A model generated the notes under the pieces. It worked only from the letters and a program-made list of their open reading frames with translations. It was not told where the DNA came from and ran no database searches. A DNA stretch of 64,000 nucleotides from Bolinopsis microptera (lineage: Eukaryota; Ctenophora; Tentaculata; Lobata; Bolinopsidae), in NCBI RefSeq assembly GCF_026151205.1, contig NC_087083.1, positions 8,803,460 through 8,867,459 of the forward strand, given 5' to 3'. Shown one piece after another: positions 48,201 to 60,244 of the stretch. Position 1 is the stretch's first letter. Each line of letters begins with the position of its first letter. A program made the position numbers and the translations under genes.

Positions 48201-49974
48201 ATTGTACGCGGGAGATAGCAATATAGATAGCGCCAAATGTCGGGCAACTGTAAATGCCAGGAGTATTACTGCAGTAGTGTAATGTGATAAGACAACTATT
48301 CTTATTTGTTCACCGTGTTTCCCGTGACTAGCAATATCTGCTGAGATCCCATATAAATAGCTGTCAGTAATAAATACCAGTTAGCTATCATGTCTAATAA
48401 AGTTGTTAGGTCCCGGGTCTGGAATTTTTACTGGCCGGAATTATATTATAATATTTATTTAATATTATTAAGAGACATATTCCCCGGCCGATTTGACAGT
48501 TTTAAGTTTTAAAATTTAACAACTGATGCAGTATTAAACATTTAGATTCCAGGGCCAGCAGTTATTTTGATTTTTATCAATTTATTCCGTCTTCAATTTA
48601 TAAAACTTTTCATGTCGAAAATAATAAAATAAAATTTCCAATTTTTTCCTATAAAACTTTGTTGATCAATAGAGTAAACTGTAAAAATTACTAAAATTTT
48701 TTCAAATGCAGAACTGGGTAAAAGGTCTGAACCTTAATTGGTCAGCACATGAACCTTGGTTGATGGAATCAATACTGTAACACGTGACAAAACACGTGAC
48801 CAGCAAAACGTGACCAGTAGAGACATTGAGCGTTCTACTTTTCAGACAAGATCAAGACAAACACCAGTGTTGGACGAGAATCAGGACTATTGCTGTTTAT
48901 ATCAGTAGCTGTCGCTTTTTCAGTTTTTCGAACTTATTATCAAATTCTCGAATGTAACGTAAAAAATGAATATGATAAGGGGCACAACCTTGAACTGAAT
49001 CCATCAAATAAGCGGCATTTATGCTACTCAAAATTCGGTAATTTTTTAAAACCTTTGTCGCCTTAACTGTGTTTCAAAGTACACAAAGACCAAAAACCTA
49101 GTAATTAATAAATACTAGAGTACTTAAGTATCTAAACATAGCTGGTATAGAATATGAGAAAATTTGAAACTAGATTTCAATTGATAGAAATAACTAAAGT
49201 TGAGTAATTGTTAGTAGTCAAAATGCTCATATCTTAAATTTTCTATTATATATAAGGCCTATTTTGAAACAGATATATTTAATAACGTAGAATTATCGAA
49301 GGCAGAAAATTTACGCTAAATTCGGAAGCCTTACACACTATAACCAGAGATATTCAAAATAATTTCGTGTTCAAAACAGGAAAAACAGGATAAGAAAGGT
49401 AAATCAAGCACAAGCACACACGTGCAGACTGGTCAATATATTGAGCAGTGCCAATTAGAACAATTAACTAGTAATTAACGAAAGTGAGTGTCCAATTAGG
49501 TAATTATCGGCGAGTAAAATATGGCTTTAAACCAAATTTACATTGTAAATTATAGCGATAGCTTTAAAATCACGTTTAACAGGGAGAGTCAACCTGCTGT
49601 GTCAATTTTTACACGAATTTAAAATATCCTTCTGATAAAGGTGTGTAAATGTTAATAATAATATAAACGTGAGTATTATTATACACGCTCTTTAATTTCA
49701 GGTTAAAGTTCAACGACTGAAATAAACTCTGTTTCCTACTATAGATGACAACTCATCATACCCCCGCCCCCCCCCCCTGGCCCCTACTATCTACCCCGTC
49801 TCCTTTTCCTGCTCCTTCTTCATTTCCATTACATACTATAAAATGCCAATTGTCGGGCAGGAAGAAATGATACTGTAAGTTTACTAGTATATATATATTT
49901 ACTACTGATGAGTAATAGGCCTTAGCAAACTCAGAGTGAGGACAAGACGTTACAATTACTGAGTAACACTAACT
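45280..49974. other. Non-coding region with E-box/CCAAT blocks
   Basis: 45925-45990 has four E-box words (CCACGTGACTTTGACAAACC, ACGTGGCAAACCACGTGACT, ATCACGTGACATG). CCAAT/E-box blocks also at 46690-46760, 46960-47025 and 47778-47840. 47325-47375 has TTGTCATAACAACTAAAACC twice. 48120-48200 has a 45-bp AT repeat in two copies. C-run at about 49765. A 110-codon minus frame at 47731-48063 lies over one of the E-box/CCAAT blocks and is not believed. Confidence 0.5.
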
Positions 49975-51472
49975 GAACGGTTACTGCACGGTTACTGTAC
50001 GGTTACAGCACGGTTACTGCACGGTTACAGTAAGGTTGCTGCACGGTTACATTACTGTTACAGTACTGTTACAGTAAGGTTACAGTAAGGTTACAGTAAG
50101 GTTACAGTAAGGTTAATGCACGGTTACAGTAAGGTTACAGTGCGACTACAGTACTGTTACAGTAAGGTTACTGTACGGTTACTGCACGGTTACAGTAAGG
50201 TTACAGTACTGTTACAGTACGGCTACAGTAAGGTTACTGCACGGTTACAGTCACGTTACTGTACGGTTACAGTAAGGTTACAGTACTGTTACAGTACGGC
50301 TACAGTAAGGTTACTGCACGGTTACAGTACGGTTACAGTAAGGTTACTGCACGGCTACAGTAAGGTTACAGTATAACAGTAAGGTTACAGTACTGTTACA
50401 GTACTGTTACTGCACGGTTACAGTAAGGTTACTGCACGGTTACAGTAAGGTTACTGTACGGTTACAGTAAGGTTACAGTATAACAGTAAGGTTACAGTAC
50501 TGTTACAGTACGGCTACAGTACTGTTACTGCACGGTTACAGTAAGGTTACTGCACGGTTACAGTAAGGTTACTGTACGGTTACAGTAAGGTTACTGCACG
50601 GTTACTGCAACTGCACGGTTACAGTAAGGTTACAGTAAGGTTACTGCACGGTTACTGCACGGTTACTGCAACTTTACGGTTACAGTAAGGTTACAGTGCA
50701 GTATAACAGTACGGCTACAGTACTGTTACAGTACGGCTACAGTACTGTTACTGCACGGTTACAGTAAGGTTACTGTACGGTTACAGTAAGGTTACAGTAT
50801 AACAGTAAGGTTACAGTACTGTTACAGTACGGCTACAGTACTGTTACTGCACGGTTACAGTAAGGTTACTGTACGGTTACAGTAAGGTTACTGCACGGTT
50901 ACTGCAACTGCACGGTTACAGTAAGGTTACAGTAAGGTTACTGCACGGTTACTGCACGGTTACTGCAACTGTACGGTTACAGTAAGGTTACAGTATAACA
51001 GTACGGCTACAGTACTGTTACAGTACGGCTACAGTACTGTTACTGCACGGTTACAGTAAGGTTACTGTACGGTTACAGTAAGGTTACAGTATAACAGTAA
51101 GGTTACAGTACTGTTACAGTACGGCTACAGTACTGTTACTGCACGGTTACAGTAAGGTTACTGTACGGTTACAGTAAGGTTACAGTATAACAGTACGGCT
51201 ACAGTACTGTTACAGTACGGTTACAGTAAGGTTACTGTACGGTTACAGTAAGGTTACAGTATAACAGTACGGCTACAGTACTGTTACAGTACGGCTACAG
51301 TACTGTTACTGCACGGTTACAGTAAGGTTACTGTACGGTTACAGTAAGGTTACAGTATAACAGTAAGGTTACAGTACTGTTACAGTACGGCTACAGTACT
51401 GTTACTGCACGGTTACAGTAAGGTTACTGTACGGTTACAGTAAGGTTACTGTACGGTTACAATACTGTTACA
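49975..51472. repeat. 1.5-kb minisatellite of 11-bp units
   Basis: Units GGTTACAGTAA, GGTTACTGCAC, GGTTACTGTAC, TGTTACAGTAC and GGCTACAGTAC follow each other, with an occasional shortened ATAACAGTAC. The order of variants repeats over blocks of roughly 100 bp, marking segmental duplication within the array. Units containing GTAACAGTACTGTTAC are self-complementary. Not coding. Confidence 0.97.
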
Positions 51473-51773
51473 GTACTTTACTTGGATTGTCAGTAAAGGT
51501 AAATTCTAAAATTGCAGAGTAAATTCTTAAATTCCAAATACTCACACACCCATGTTTAGGTACAAGGAAACTTCAAAACTTTCAACTAGTAGAGCTAGAG
51601 TTGTTCGTACGGTGATAAAACACATATTCAACATTCCAGCATACCAAGATGCTCATATTCTAAAACCTTACTATTGATGATTCCTACTCTAAGATCATAG
51701 AATTCTCAGACTTTAAGTTGTAAAGTCCTATGATCTTATTCAAATAGTGAAAGGTTCTAGCACCTATTACTTA
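51473..51773. other. Non-coding spacer
   Basis: Nothing recognised. Confidence 0.4.
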
Positions 51774-51955
51774 GAACGCACCTAACACGAGTTGGGACTA
51801 CAATGTTCTATGATATAATATAAGTTGTACGAGGTGTACTAGTCAGACTTGTTAGTACAAGATGAAACAAATGTTGTAGGGGTTGAGAAGTTGAGAGAAC
51901 TGTCACACTATCCCCTGGAACGGGACCCCCCCCCCTATGCTCCTATGTTAAATAT
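51774..51955 (-). repeat. Dispersed repeat, copy 2 of an inverted pair
   Basis: Reverse-complement match of 45122-45279, with a C-run and ATGCTCCT inserted beside the GGGACC end. Confidence 0.85.
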
Positions 51956-52563
51956 CACATACATCGTAGAGCTTGAAAAAATATGTGGATGAATAATTTG
52001 ATGTAAATGGGTACTGACTAAAATATATTATGGTAATATCTACAGAATTCATAGATTGCATTGAACGGTGATCGTAGAACTTTGATAAAGAAAGTTAAAT
52101 GAATAATAAGATGTTAATGGGAATTAACAGATTAACTAAACAGACTTTATAAGTTATGATTGATTTAACGATCTCCGCGCAGTGATTACTCTAGTAGCAG
52201 GGAGAGGTTGAGTGTGCACTACTCTACTAGAGTAGATAGGTGTGCATCACCTCCCCCCTGCGCAGTGCGCACGCCCCTCAGTGAAAGGTGTGCATCGGCT
52301 AACAACTTGGAAATATCATTATTAAGGTGAATTTCGAGCGGGCGGCGTTTTTAAATTTTAAGCATCACAAAAAACAGATAAAGTAACGATGATCATGAAA
52401 CAGACAAACAAACCAACACACTAAAATATCATAAACGAAACAGCTAAACAGACTTCGACAGAGTCTGTTTAATAAATTATTAAATAAACAAATTATTACA
52501 TAAATAAATTATAAACTAAATAAATTATTTGCAAAATAAATTATTAGTTAAACAAATTATTAC
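51956..52563. other. Intron, no exon seen
   Basis: AT-rich towards the donor at 52563, with AAATTATT repeats (52475-52560). Confidence 0.45.
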
Positions 52564-52696
52564 CTGGTTGTTGGAATGAAGTAAGTTAGAAGTAGACGAT
52601 CTGTATCCAGTCTCGTACTCGGGAGATACGGGCCCTCTATCATACATCTTATTGTACCCAATATCTGTAGCGATAGATCGCGGTCTGGGTCGATAA
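52564..52696 (-). CDS. Second exon of the most upstream 5' block
   Basis: Acceptor TTTCCTTGTGTTTCAG, donor AAC-CAG|GTAATA, phase 2 in and 0 out. Reads YRPRPRSIATDIGYNKMYDR then GPVSPEYETGYRSSTSNLLH and SNNQ. The split Val codon with the exon at 53333 is restored. Phase 0 exit allows joining to 37618-37732 or to an exon I have missed. Confidence 0.8.
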
Positions 52697-53332
52697 CTGA
52701 AACACAAGGAAATGTTAGGAAAAGGAAATGAAAGTCAAATGTAAGTAAAAGTTAGTAAGGGTCTTGCTAGTTTGAGCCTTTTCCATAATTGTTGATGTGA
52801 TAAACACTTGTGATCGAGTGATAACAGTCTATTATTTTAAACTATTAGCAAGGTGCTGTAGAGTAATAACTTAATAAATACAAGTTTCATAATAGTGCGT
52901 ATGAGCATACTGTCAGATTCACTACTATTCTACTATTTTATATACCCAACAGTTGGGACACACTAATAGTCCCGATAGAATGTTGAAAACACTGATCAGT
53001 GACAGATGCTTTTTTCTCATATGCTAACATATACATATTATGATGCCTTTAATTCATTTTTAAACCGACAAAGGTTCACATTTTTAGCTTTAAGGAGTTA
53101 TCTGCTAAAAAAGATTGACCAGCTAAACTGCCAGTTTCAAGAAACTGGACAGAGTGATTACAGTAACGATACAGACATGTTTATAGTAATTATCAGTAGT
53201 AATCAGACTTATCATAGCAAGATCTACTAACTACAGAACACCCCACAAGTGTGAATTGATAGATGATCATGTAAGGATAGATGCCTGAATGTAGGACAGA
53301 TGATAAAAATATCAGAGTAAGCACAAACTTAC

Positions 53333-54111
53333 ACGAAAGGGCCGAGAGTAGGGTCTCTACCCCCTATTTTAGGTGACACTCTCCTCCCCCCTAACCCAGG
53401 AGAGGTTCTAGCAGGACGAGGGGAGCCTCTGTGAAGAAGCGGCGACATGTGAGGTTTCATCACGGACCCACACTTTCGCTCCGAGGTGACTGACCTAGTG
53501 TCACTATCCTGTCTGGAGGAGAGGGAGTCGTGTCGTGTGGGTCCCATCTCAAACACGTCCGATCCTTCTGATTTGTCAGACTTCCTGGAGGGAGAGGAGT
53601 CTCTTCTAGCAGGGCTCTTGTCTCTTACTCCTGATCTAGGAGTCAGGCACTTTTTAGAGGAGGAAGGAGAGGAGGGGGAGAAGAGGTTATCAAAACTCCT
53701 ACTCTTCAAATCCTTACTGTAGTCAGGATCACTGGCTAGTCTGTGTCGAACTCTCCGTGTGTCGTACGAGTTGTGTTTCCTCAACTCTTCATGAGATCTC
53801 CCAGAGAATCGAGATGAGAGTTTATTGTTTGTAATCTTGTCTCCATCACTCTTCCTGGGTTTCATGGTAGCCTCTGTTATAGTCCTGTCAGGATCAGAGC
53901 ACCTGGAACTACACACTGATCTATTATCATGGTGTCTGTACGAGTGGTGGGACCTGGTGTCTGCTGATCCGGGAGGTGATTTGATCCCGGTTATATCAGG
54001 TGATCTGGTGCGGAGGTCGGAGGAAGAGCGGGTCGAGGAGGAGGAACGGTGGGAGTGGAGGAAGTCGTCCTTGAGTCGGGGGGTCGGGCGGGGGGAGCCA
54101 ACCCGTCTCAT
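53333..54111 (-). CDS. Ser/Arg-rich 5' exon of the most upstream block
   Basis: Start taken at the first in-frame ATG (54111). The frame is open about 70 nt further but has no earlier ATG. Donor TTC-GT|GTAAGT (phase 2). About 259 codons: MRRVGSPRPTPRLKDDFLHS, then HRSSSSTRSSSDLRTRSPDI, RSHEELRKHNSYDTRR, SLDNLFSPSSPSSSKK-like text (RSFDNLFSPSSPSSSKKC), RDSSPSRKSDKSEGSD and RGSPRPARTSPGLGGRR. Highly Ser/Arg-rich with many SP sites, probably disordered and phosphorylated; SR-like dipeptides are frequent but there is no RNA-binding domain. Confidence 0.8.
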
Positions 54112-55259
54112 GTGATGGTTGCCATGGCGATGGCACGCTAGTGACGTCAACTTATCAACAGCTAGTGTTTTAGTGGTTTAGTTCAGTTTGGAAATAGTGG
54201 GGCTTTGGTTAAAACATCACCATCAATATTGCTTAATGCTCATAAAGCTTGGGGAATTCTTAAAAAACAGTTTTCTCCATTAATATAATACTTATGTCCA
54301 ACTGACAAACTATGAATATCTAAAAAACCGTTTCACATAATAACATAGTCGATTATAACGGATTCAATTCATGTACTGTGCAACAAAAATAAATACGTTA
54401 AATATCTACGATATGATAGTAAAATCTCCATAAGCAACGAGGTGAGATAAAATCAATCCCTTGTCAACAAACTAGTACTTGCGACATAATATTATATACT
54501 TCAATTCAATACAATTAATAATTGTACAGCTCGTTGCTAGGCTACCTACAGAGACAAGGATTGCTGTGCGTAACTGAATACTGCTGCAGACCCAAGATCA
54601 ATGAATGATATTTACTAGTGAGAAATCATTGATACTAGGATCTTGATAACAAGGAGACAAATCGCAAAGTAATGTAAGAAATTATTGGCATGTGGCCTGT
54701 TTACTGAATAAAACGGAGTTCAATAAAACTGATAACATGTTTCCATGGAGATTTAAGGTTAAATCCATAATATGTAAGAGCTGAGTAAGGTTTATTATTA
54801 AGAAATATTGGATAGGGAGAAGCTAGCAGTAAAATACTCAAGTTCATTCAAACTGAGAAGGAGAAGGAGGAGAAAACATTAAATGTGATGACGACGGCTC
54901 TCTCTGTGTATAAAGACAGTAGATTACATCAGACACCGAGGACAACCGTCTAGACCAGGCTATAAACTTAGAAACAAGATATAAACTTAGAAACAAACTA
55001 TATTAATTATCAGGGAAAACATAGCATACATACATGATATAGTGCAAATTGAAGTATTAATACACGTTTATATTAACTATCATAGTAAAATACACGTTAT
55101 AGTGTTACGGGCCACACTGAATAAGGAGGAGGGAACGTAATGGCATTAGTCAGCAATTACAACATGTAACATTAACAACTACAATAAATGTACAAACAAG
55201 GCAAACAAGGTATGACCGAGAAGCAATAAAAACAATAGACTAAGACAAGATTACGGGCC
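54112..55259. other. Upstream region, no gene seen
   Basis: TGGTTGCCATGGCGATGG at about 54115 is a near-consensus RFX X-box just upstream of the proposed start, with GTGACGTCA (CRE) at 54141; both would suit a promoter of the 53333-54111 exon. The rest is AT-rich. Confidence 0.4.
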
Positions 55260-55570
55260 TAGTTACCTAAGATAACCCAAGAAAACCCAGGAAAACCCAG
55301 GAAACCCCAGGAAAACCCAGGAAAACTAGAGGATGGTATGGTTGGTCGCTTATCATAATATTCATTACTGAGTTCACCGTGTCGGCAGACTGACCACACC
55401 ATCCATGAAAACAGGTTTCAGGAGTGTTATCTGCGACACTAAAAGTGTTGTCTACGACACTAAAAGTGTTATCTGCGACACTAAAAGTGTTATCTGCGAC
55501 ACTAAAAGTGTTATCTGCGACACTAAAAGTGTTATCTGCGACACTAAAAGTGTTATCTGCGATACATATG
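55260..55570. repeat. Two small tandem arrays
   Basis: 55270-55325: 10-bp AAAACCCAGG units, about five. 55425-55565: 21-bp GTTATCTGCGACACTAAAAG units, seven copies. The ADNTFSV peptide repeats read on the minus strand follow from the second array. Confidence 0.92.
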
Positions 55571-58216
55571 CTAAAACACAAGGGAGGTAACAGTCGTGTT
55601 ACCACTCACCACACGAATATAGGTTATCATTAACATAGCGCACTTATATATAATACACGGGGGTACGGGTCAATGTATTTGTAGGGGTTTATCTTGAGTC
55701 ATTTCTAGATAAGAGCGAGAGAGAGAGTGAGGTTATTTAAGAGAGAAGAGAGAGGACTGTTATGACTAATAGCGGTGTAGATGTGTGTGGGAACTCAGGG
55801 GAGATATGAGGTGATGTTATATACCATCATCTCGTATCTCCACTGTTATATATCACATTATCTCCACTATATAATACAGCATTAGAGAAGCATTAAAATG
55901 GAACGGTAGTTTAGTGGTAATGGGTTATTGAGATGACAGGTTAAGTGTTATTTAAAGTTATAGAGAAAAGCTTAATATAGAGTAGATAATTTGAAAGATA
56001 ACTGATTTAAGAGATTTAGCTTGAAGACCAGAGATTGGTCAAATGTACAAATCAATTAGCAGAAAGGAGTTAGCACTATTATCAACTAATTAAATAACGC
56101 TCAGTAATAGGCACGAAATGTATTAGACTAAAAAGTTGATAGTGCTGTATTGACAATGGTACTATATTTACAAAGGGTATTTGACAAGGGGTAAGTTACA
56201 AAACATACCACAAGTTGAAGTCAGTAACGGTGTACTTGAAAAAGACAGTTGAGTAAGACAGTTAACTTAAGTAAGTAGCAAATCATGGTGGTCCTGTTTG
56301 GCGCCAAACGTTTGGTTCCACAGAACCATATTAAAGTAAGATGCCGTAAAATGCCGTAAAATGCCGCCCTGAAACTAATTTAGCCAAGAATGTGGATTTG
56401 GAAAAAACGTCTGGAAAAAAGTCGAGGTGTTGTTGAGATGTTTAGTAGTACGGCAGTTGGGTTGTAGTTTGTAGTTGGGTTCAAATAAAGGATGAGCTCA
56501 GTTTTTAACGGGCTTTAATTTGGAGCAAAGAAAAGTGGACGCAACCAGACTTCAACATCAGCACTAATTAACTGTAGAATCAAACAGCTCAGTGTTAAGT
56601 GTTAGAACTGTTAATAACAATATACCATGGTCAAGATGAAAAGTAAAACAATCCACACTTTCACCTCCAACGTGTCAACTTTCTAACTACCTCACAAGAT
56701 TAGAGTCACGTGACTAAAAACAAAAGTCACGTGACCCACAGGACTTTACCAGACAAATCTGCCATAATATTGCAAATACACAAATACGCAATCAACACTT
56801 TAACACCGATTAAATACATATGGATTACCATAAAAATATCACGTCTGCATTAATGTTAACATAACATGATAACCCGCATTCTCACTACAAATCACTGTGT
56901 ATACCTCCTCGTATTATCTAGACCCAAAACCCTACAAGGTTCTCAGCTTGTCAAGGTTCCAACAGCAGGCTCCCACCGCAGCACGCGTTCCAGCATGTTT
57001 CCTAGCAACCAGGATACGTTCCATGTGTTACCCCGCGCGCGCAGCATATTTTAATGTTTTCACAATCGAAACCTTATAACGCAGTCTTAGGTCATGCATC
57101 GTTAACAACAAATCAGTAAAAAACAACTGAAGTGAGAGTTTGCGGAGGGAACGACCATTGGTTGTGAGTCTATTTATAGTAACAGATGCTGACTAATAAG
57201 GGCTTCAGGGTTATTTGTACGCTGATATGATGTAATGTTGTTGACAGGATTTTTTATTTGTACGTGATAGTTTATTATCGGGGTATTTATGATAGGATTA
57301 GTTGTTATCAGCATATTAAGTATTCGTCATAGTTCAGGAATAGCTGTTATCAGCATAATATTATTATATAACATATATTATATATATATGTCAGCATATA
57401 ATACTTTAAGTAATCATCACAGCTCAAGATTAGCATATTTATGCTAGGGATGGCTAAGGATTGGGAAATTATCGCATTCAAGATTTATCACTAATTGTTA
57501 TTGGCGGGTTTTAATAGAATCTACGGTATGAAATTCTTAAACCTTATATTATTATGAGTAAAATACTGTGAAAATTCTCTATTACTAATTACTATAAGTT
57601 AAATAAAATTCGTCTTTAAAATTTAAATAGAAACCGAAGGTTACCATTTCGGCGATGGTAAAAACGGAGCACGGTTCAGAACACTTTCTTATTTTGGGTG
57701 AAATACATGATCAATATAGATATTCCAGGAACATGCGCTGCAAACGGACAACACAAATTGAGATTATGATATCTTTATTTATAGCGGTATGAAAGCCAAC
57801 TTGACCGAAATACGATACAGTCACGTATTATACCATGATCATATCTACTACAGGCAAACTTCTACAGCAATCAAGTTAAACCAGCAGCCAATCACAGCTC
57901 AGTATCCAGCTCCTCGTGATAAACATTGACCAATGACAGCACAGGATTTATATCACGTGATTTAAACCGCCCACTCAGATCACAGCTGAGTAGATGATCG
58001 TCCTCGCAAGTACAGAGTAATGGATACTAATATTAATGCTACATGTTGGAGGACAATCTCTATTGACGTTAGATCGGCCATCTCAATGACTATTTTAAAT
58101 CATTCGATACGTGTTTTCCAGTGATTTGAACAAAACCTTAACTTGAGCAGTTGGAATGGACATCGTAATTCTTCAAATTTTTCGCATTTTATTTCATTCT
58201 TACATTGCATACTTAC
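55571..58216. other. Non-coding region
   Basis: E-box pair at about 56705-56740 (AGTCACGTGACTAAAAAC, AAGTCACGTGACCC); CCAATCACAGCTC and CCAATGACAGCACAGG with ATCACGTGATTT at about 57890-57965. A GC-richer spot with GCGCGCG near 57035. No supported exon. Confidence 0.45.
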
Positions 58217-58396
58217 GATTTTAACACTATTTATGGTCAGGTTATCAGTTTTCTCATCAAGAAATGCACAATAGATTTTAACATGTAAAGATATTTCAGA
58301 TAGTAACACGGCAGAGAAAAAAACTTGATCGACAGCCAAATCAAACGGATCAATGTCAAGACTTCGTATGCACTTTGCAGTTTGCATATTTAATAA
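58217..58396 (-). CDS. Candidate exon, unidentified
   Basis: Acceptor CTTCATTTTTTTAG and consensus donor ATC|GTAAGT enclose exactly 60 open codons in phase 0 to 0: LLNMQTAKCIRSLDIDPFDL, then AVDQVFFSAVLLSEISLHVK and YCAFLDEKTDNLTINSVKI. The text reads like a folded, beta-rich protein (ISLHVKIYCAF, NLTINSVKI), unlike the disordered exons to its left. Partner exons were not found. Could belong to a gene mostly outside what I could see, or be a mobile-element remnant. Confidence 0.45.
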
Positions 58397-60244
58397 CTAA
58401 AAAAATGAAGACACATTGCGTAAAAAACATAAAGAAACAAGCTTTACAAGCCGCGTGCCACAAAAAAATCTTGTGAAGCAATAAATTGCCCATCTAAAAA
58501 TATAACAATATACTATTACGTTGTAAACTAACATGACATTAGCAATGTTTGCAACAAACAGAATACACGCTGACGATTTTATAATTGGCTAGGAAAACTA
58601 AATTAATTAATAAATTGGGTAAATTTTAGTGATTTCAGATTTAATAATCCTGCTGTCAAGAAAATAAATAGTAAATTTTTAATAAACATCTCTCTTAGTG
58701 TGCAATCAAAAAGCTTATCAAATAAGATCACATCAATCACGAATACTCATTTAAATTGTTTTCGCTATCACATGAACTCAAAAAAGATAATAATCGAGTT
58801 TCTGAGTCAACTTTAGTAGGTAAAGATGAAAAAACAACTTAAAAGCTACACAATTTCGTTTTGCATGCCAATTTGAACGAGCAAACCAAAACAGAAAACA
58901 AGAATTTCGTGTTTTCTGTGAAATAGTAAAAGATCACGAGTTGCCAACGTGCAGTTAAACGCACACGTGTCATGAAAGTTGAAATACTATGACGACAAGA
59001 GCAGCGTATCACGTGATCAACAGACAGAATCCAATCTTCTAGGAACTTTTTATTGAAGAACATAAAAAGAGCGGGAAAAGCAAAGAGGGGAAGCAAATAG
59101 ACAAGGTCGGGAACTTGTGTTAAATAAAAAGTGCGGGAAATTAGCGTGATATTGTATATTACGTGATATACAATATCGCCGAACAAGTTCTAACAATTAA
59201 ATATTACATCACAATCTGGTACTCTATTAGGTATATTGTACTGCTGATTGGTTCGCACTAACTCGTACATTTCTCCAATTTACCAAAACTTTAGCTGAAT
59301 TGCTGTGGCAAAAATAAGTGCTACAGAGTACAGATTTCGGAATATTAGTGATTTGTTATAATTATGACTTAATATCAGAAAAACATGTCGGAATATCTTA
59401 CAAGAGCAAGTGCGGAGACGTGAAAATCAAAACAGCTCTACTGCTTACGCACAACTGTATATTTAACAGTGCATTACATCACAGATGATGAGATGATACT
59501 GTATGGTCTGCATAGGATCGAGACTCTACTGTAATCACGACTAGAGAAAGTGCTTTATGTCAGAGAAAGTGGCAGATATTAGTGCAAAACAAATATCTTT
59601 ATGAAGGAGCATTAGTGCAAAACAACTTGTTGTTCAGGATCATCTGAAGTGTAAATTGTAGAGCTAAACGAAAAACAAAGTCTCCAAAGTCTTGTGTTTA
59701 TCAGCATTAACCAATAACAGCACAGGATTTGTGTCACGTGATTAACACCAACCAATCATATGATCCGTGTTATCTTAGTGGTGGTACTTGAACGAGTTCA
59801 CTGGGCGACACGTCTAAAAGTCTTACACCGTTCTGTCTCTCGAATTCTGTCTGATCTGCTGTTTAGTTGCTACGCAACCAGCAGCTAGTTGCTTAGTTAC
59901 CAGCTAGCATGGTTCCGTCCACGATAATGGAGAGTTAATAATAACATGACAAAACTGTCTTTGTAAAGGATCTAGTTGAAACCAGACAGTCGGGCTGTGT
60001 CTGGAGTAAAACACGAGGGAAGTTACTGAACCTTGCTCAGTAACGAGACTTCTCAGCAGTATTAGATCCAGCATTTAATGTAAAAACAATCAGTGTTTAC
60101 TCACTACCCAATACCTTATCAATCAGGATTTACAAACGAACAAGGAAAACATACCGCCAAGCTGTACTTCCAAACGAGAAAAAAAGGCGGGAGTAGAACA
60201 TAAATAGAAAGGAAATATAACACAAGATAAGAAGAGGATGAGGT
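58397..60244. other. Non-coding region
   Basis: Contains ATCACGTGATC near 59009, CCAATAACAGCACAGGATTT followed by GTCACGTGATTAACACCAAC and CAATCATATG (59708-59762), and GTTGCTACGCAACCAGCAGC (59866). No convincing exon; a 115-codon minus frame at 58839-59186 lacks splice or start support. Confidence 0.45.

Noticed and set aside
58839-59186. 115-codon minus-strand frame
   Set aside because: No recognisable domain, no splice support, AT-driven composition.
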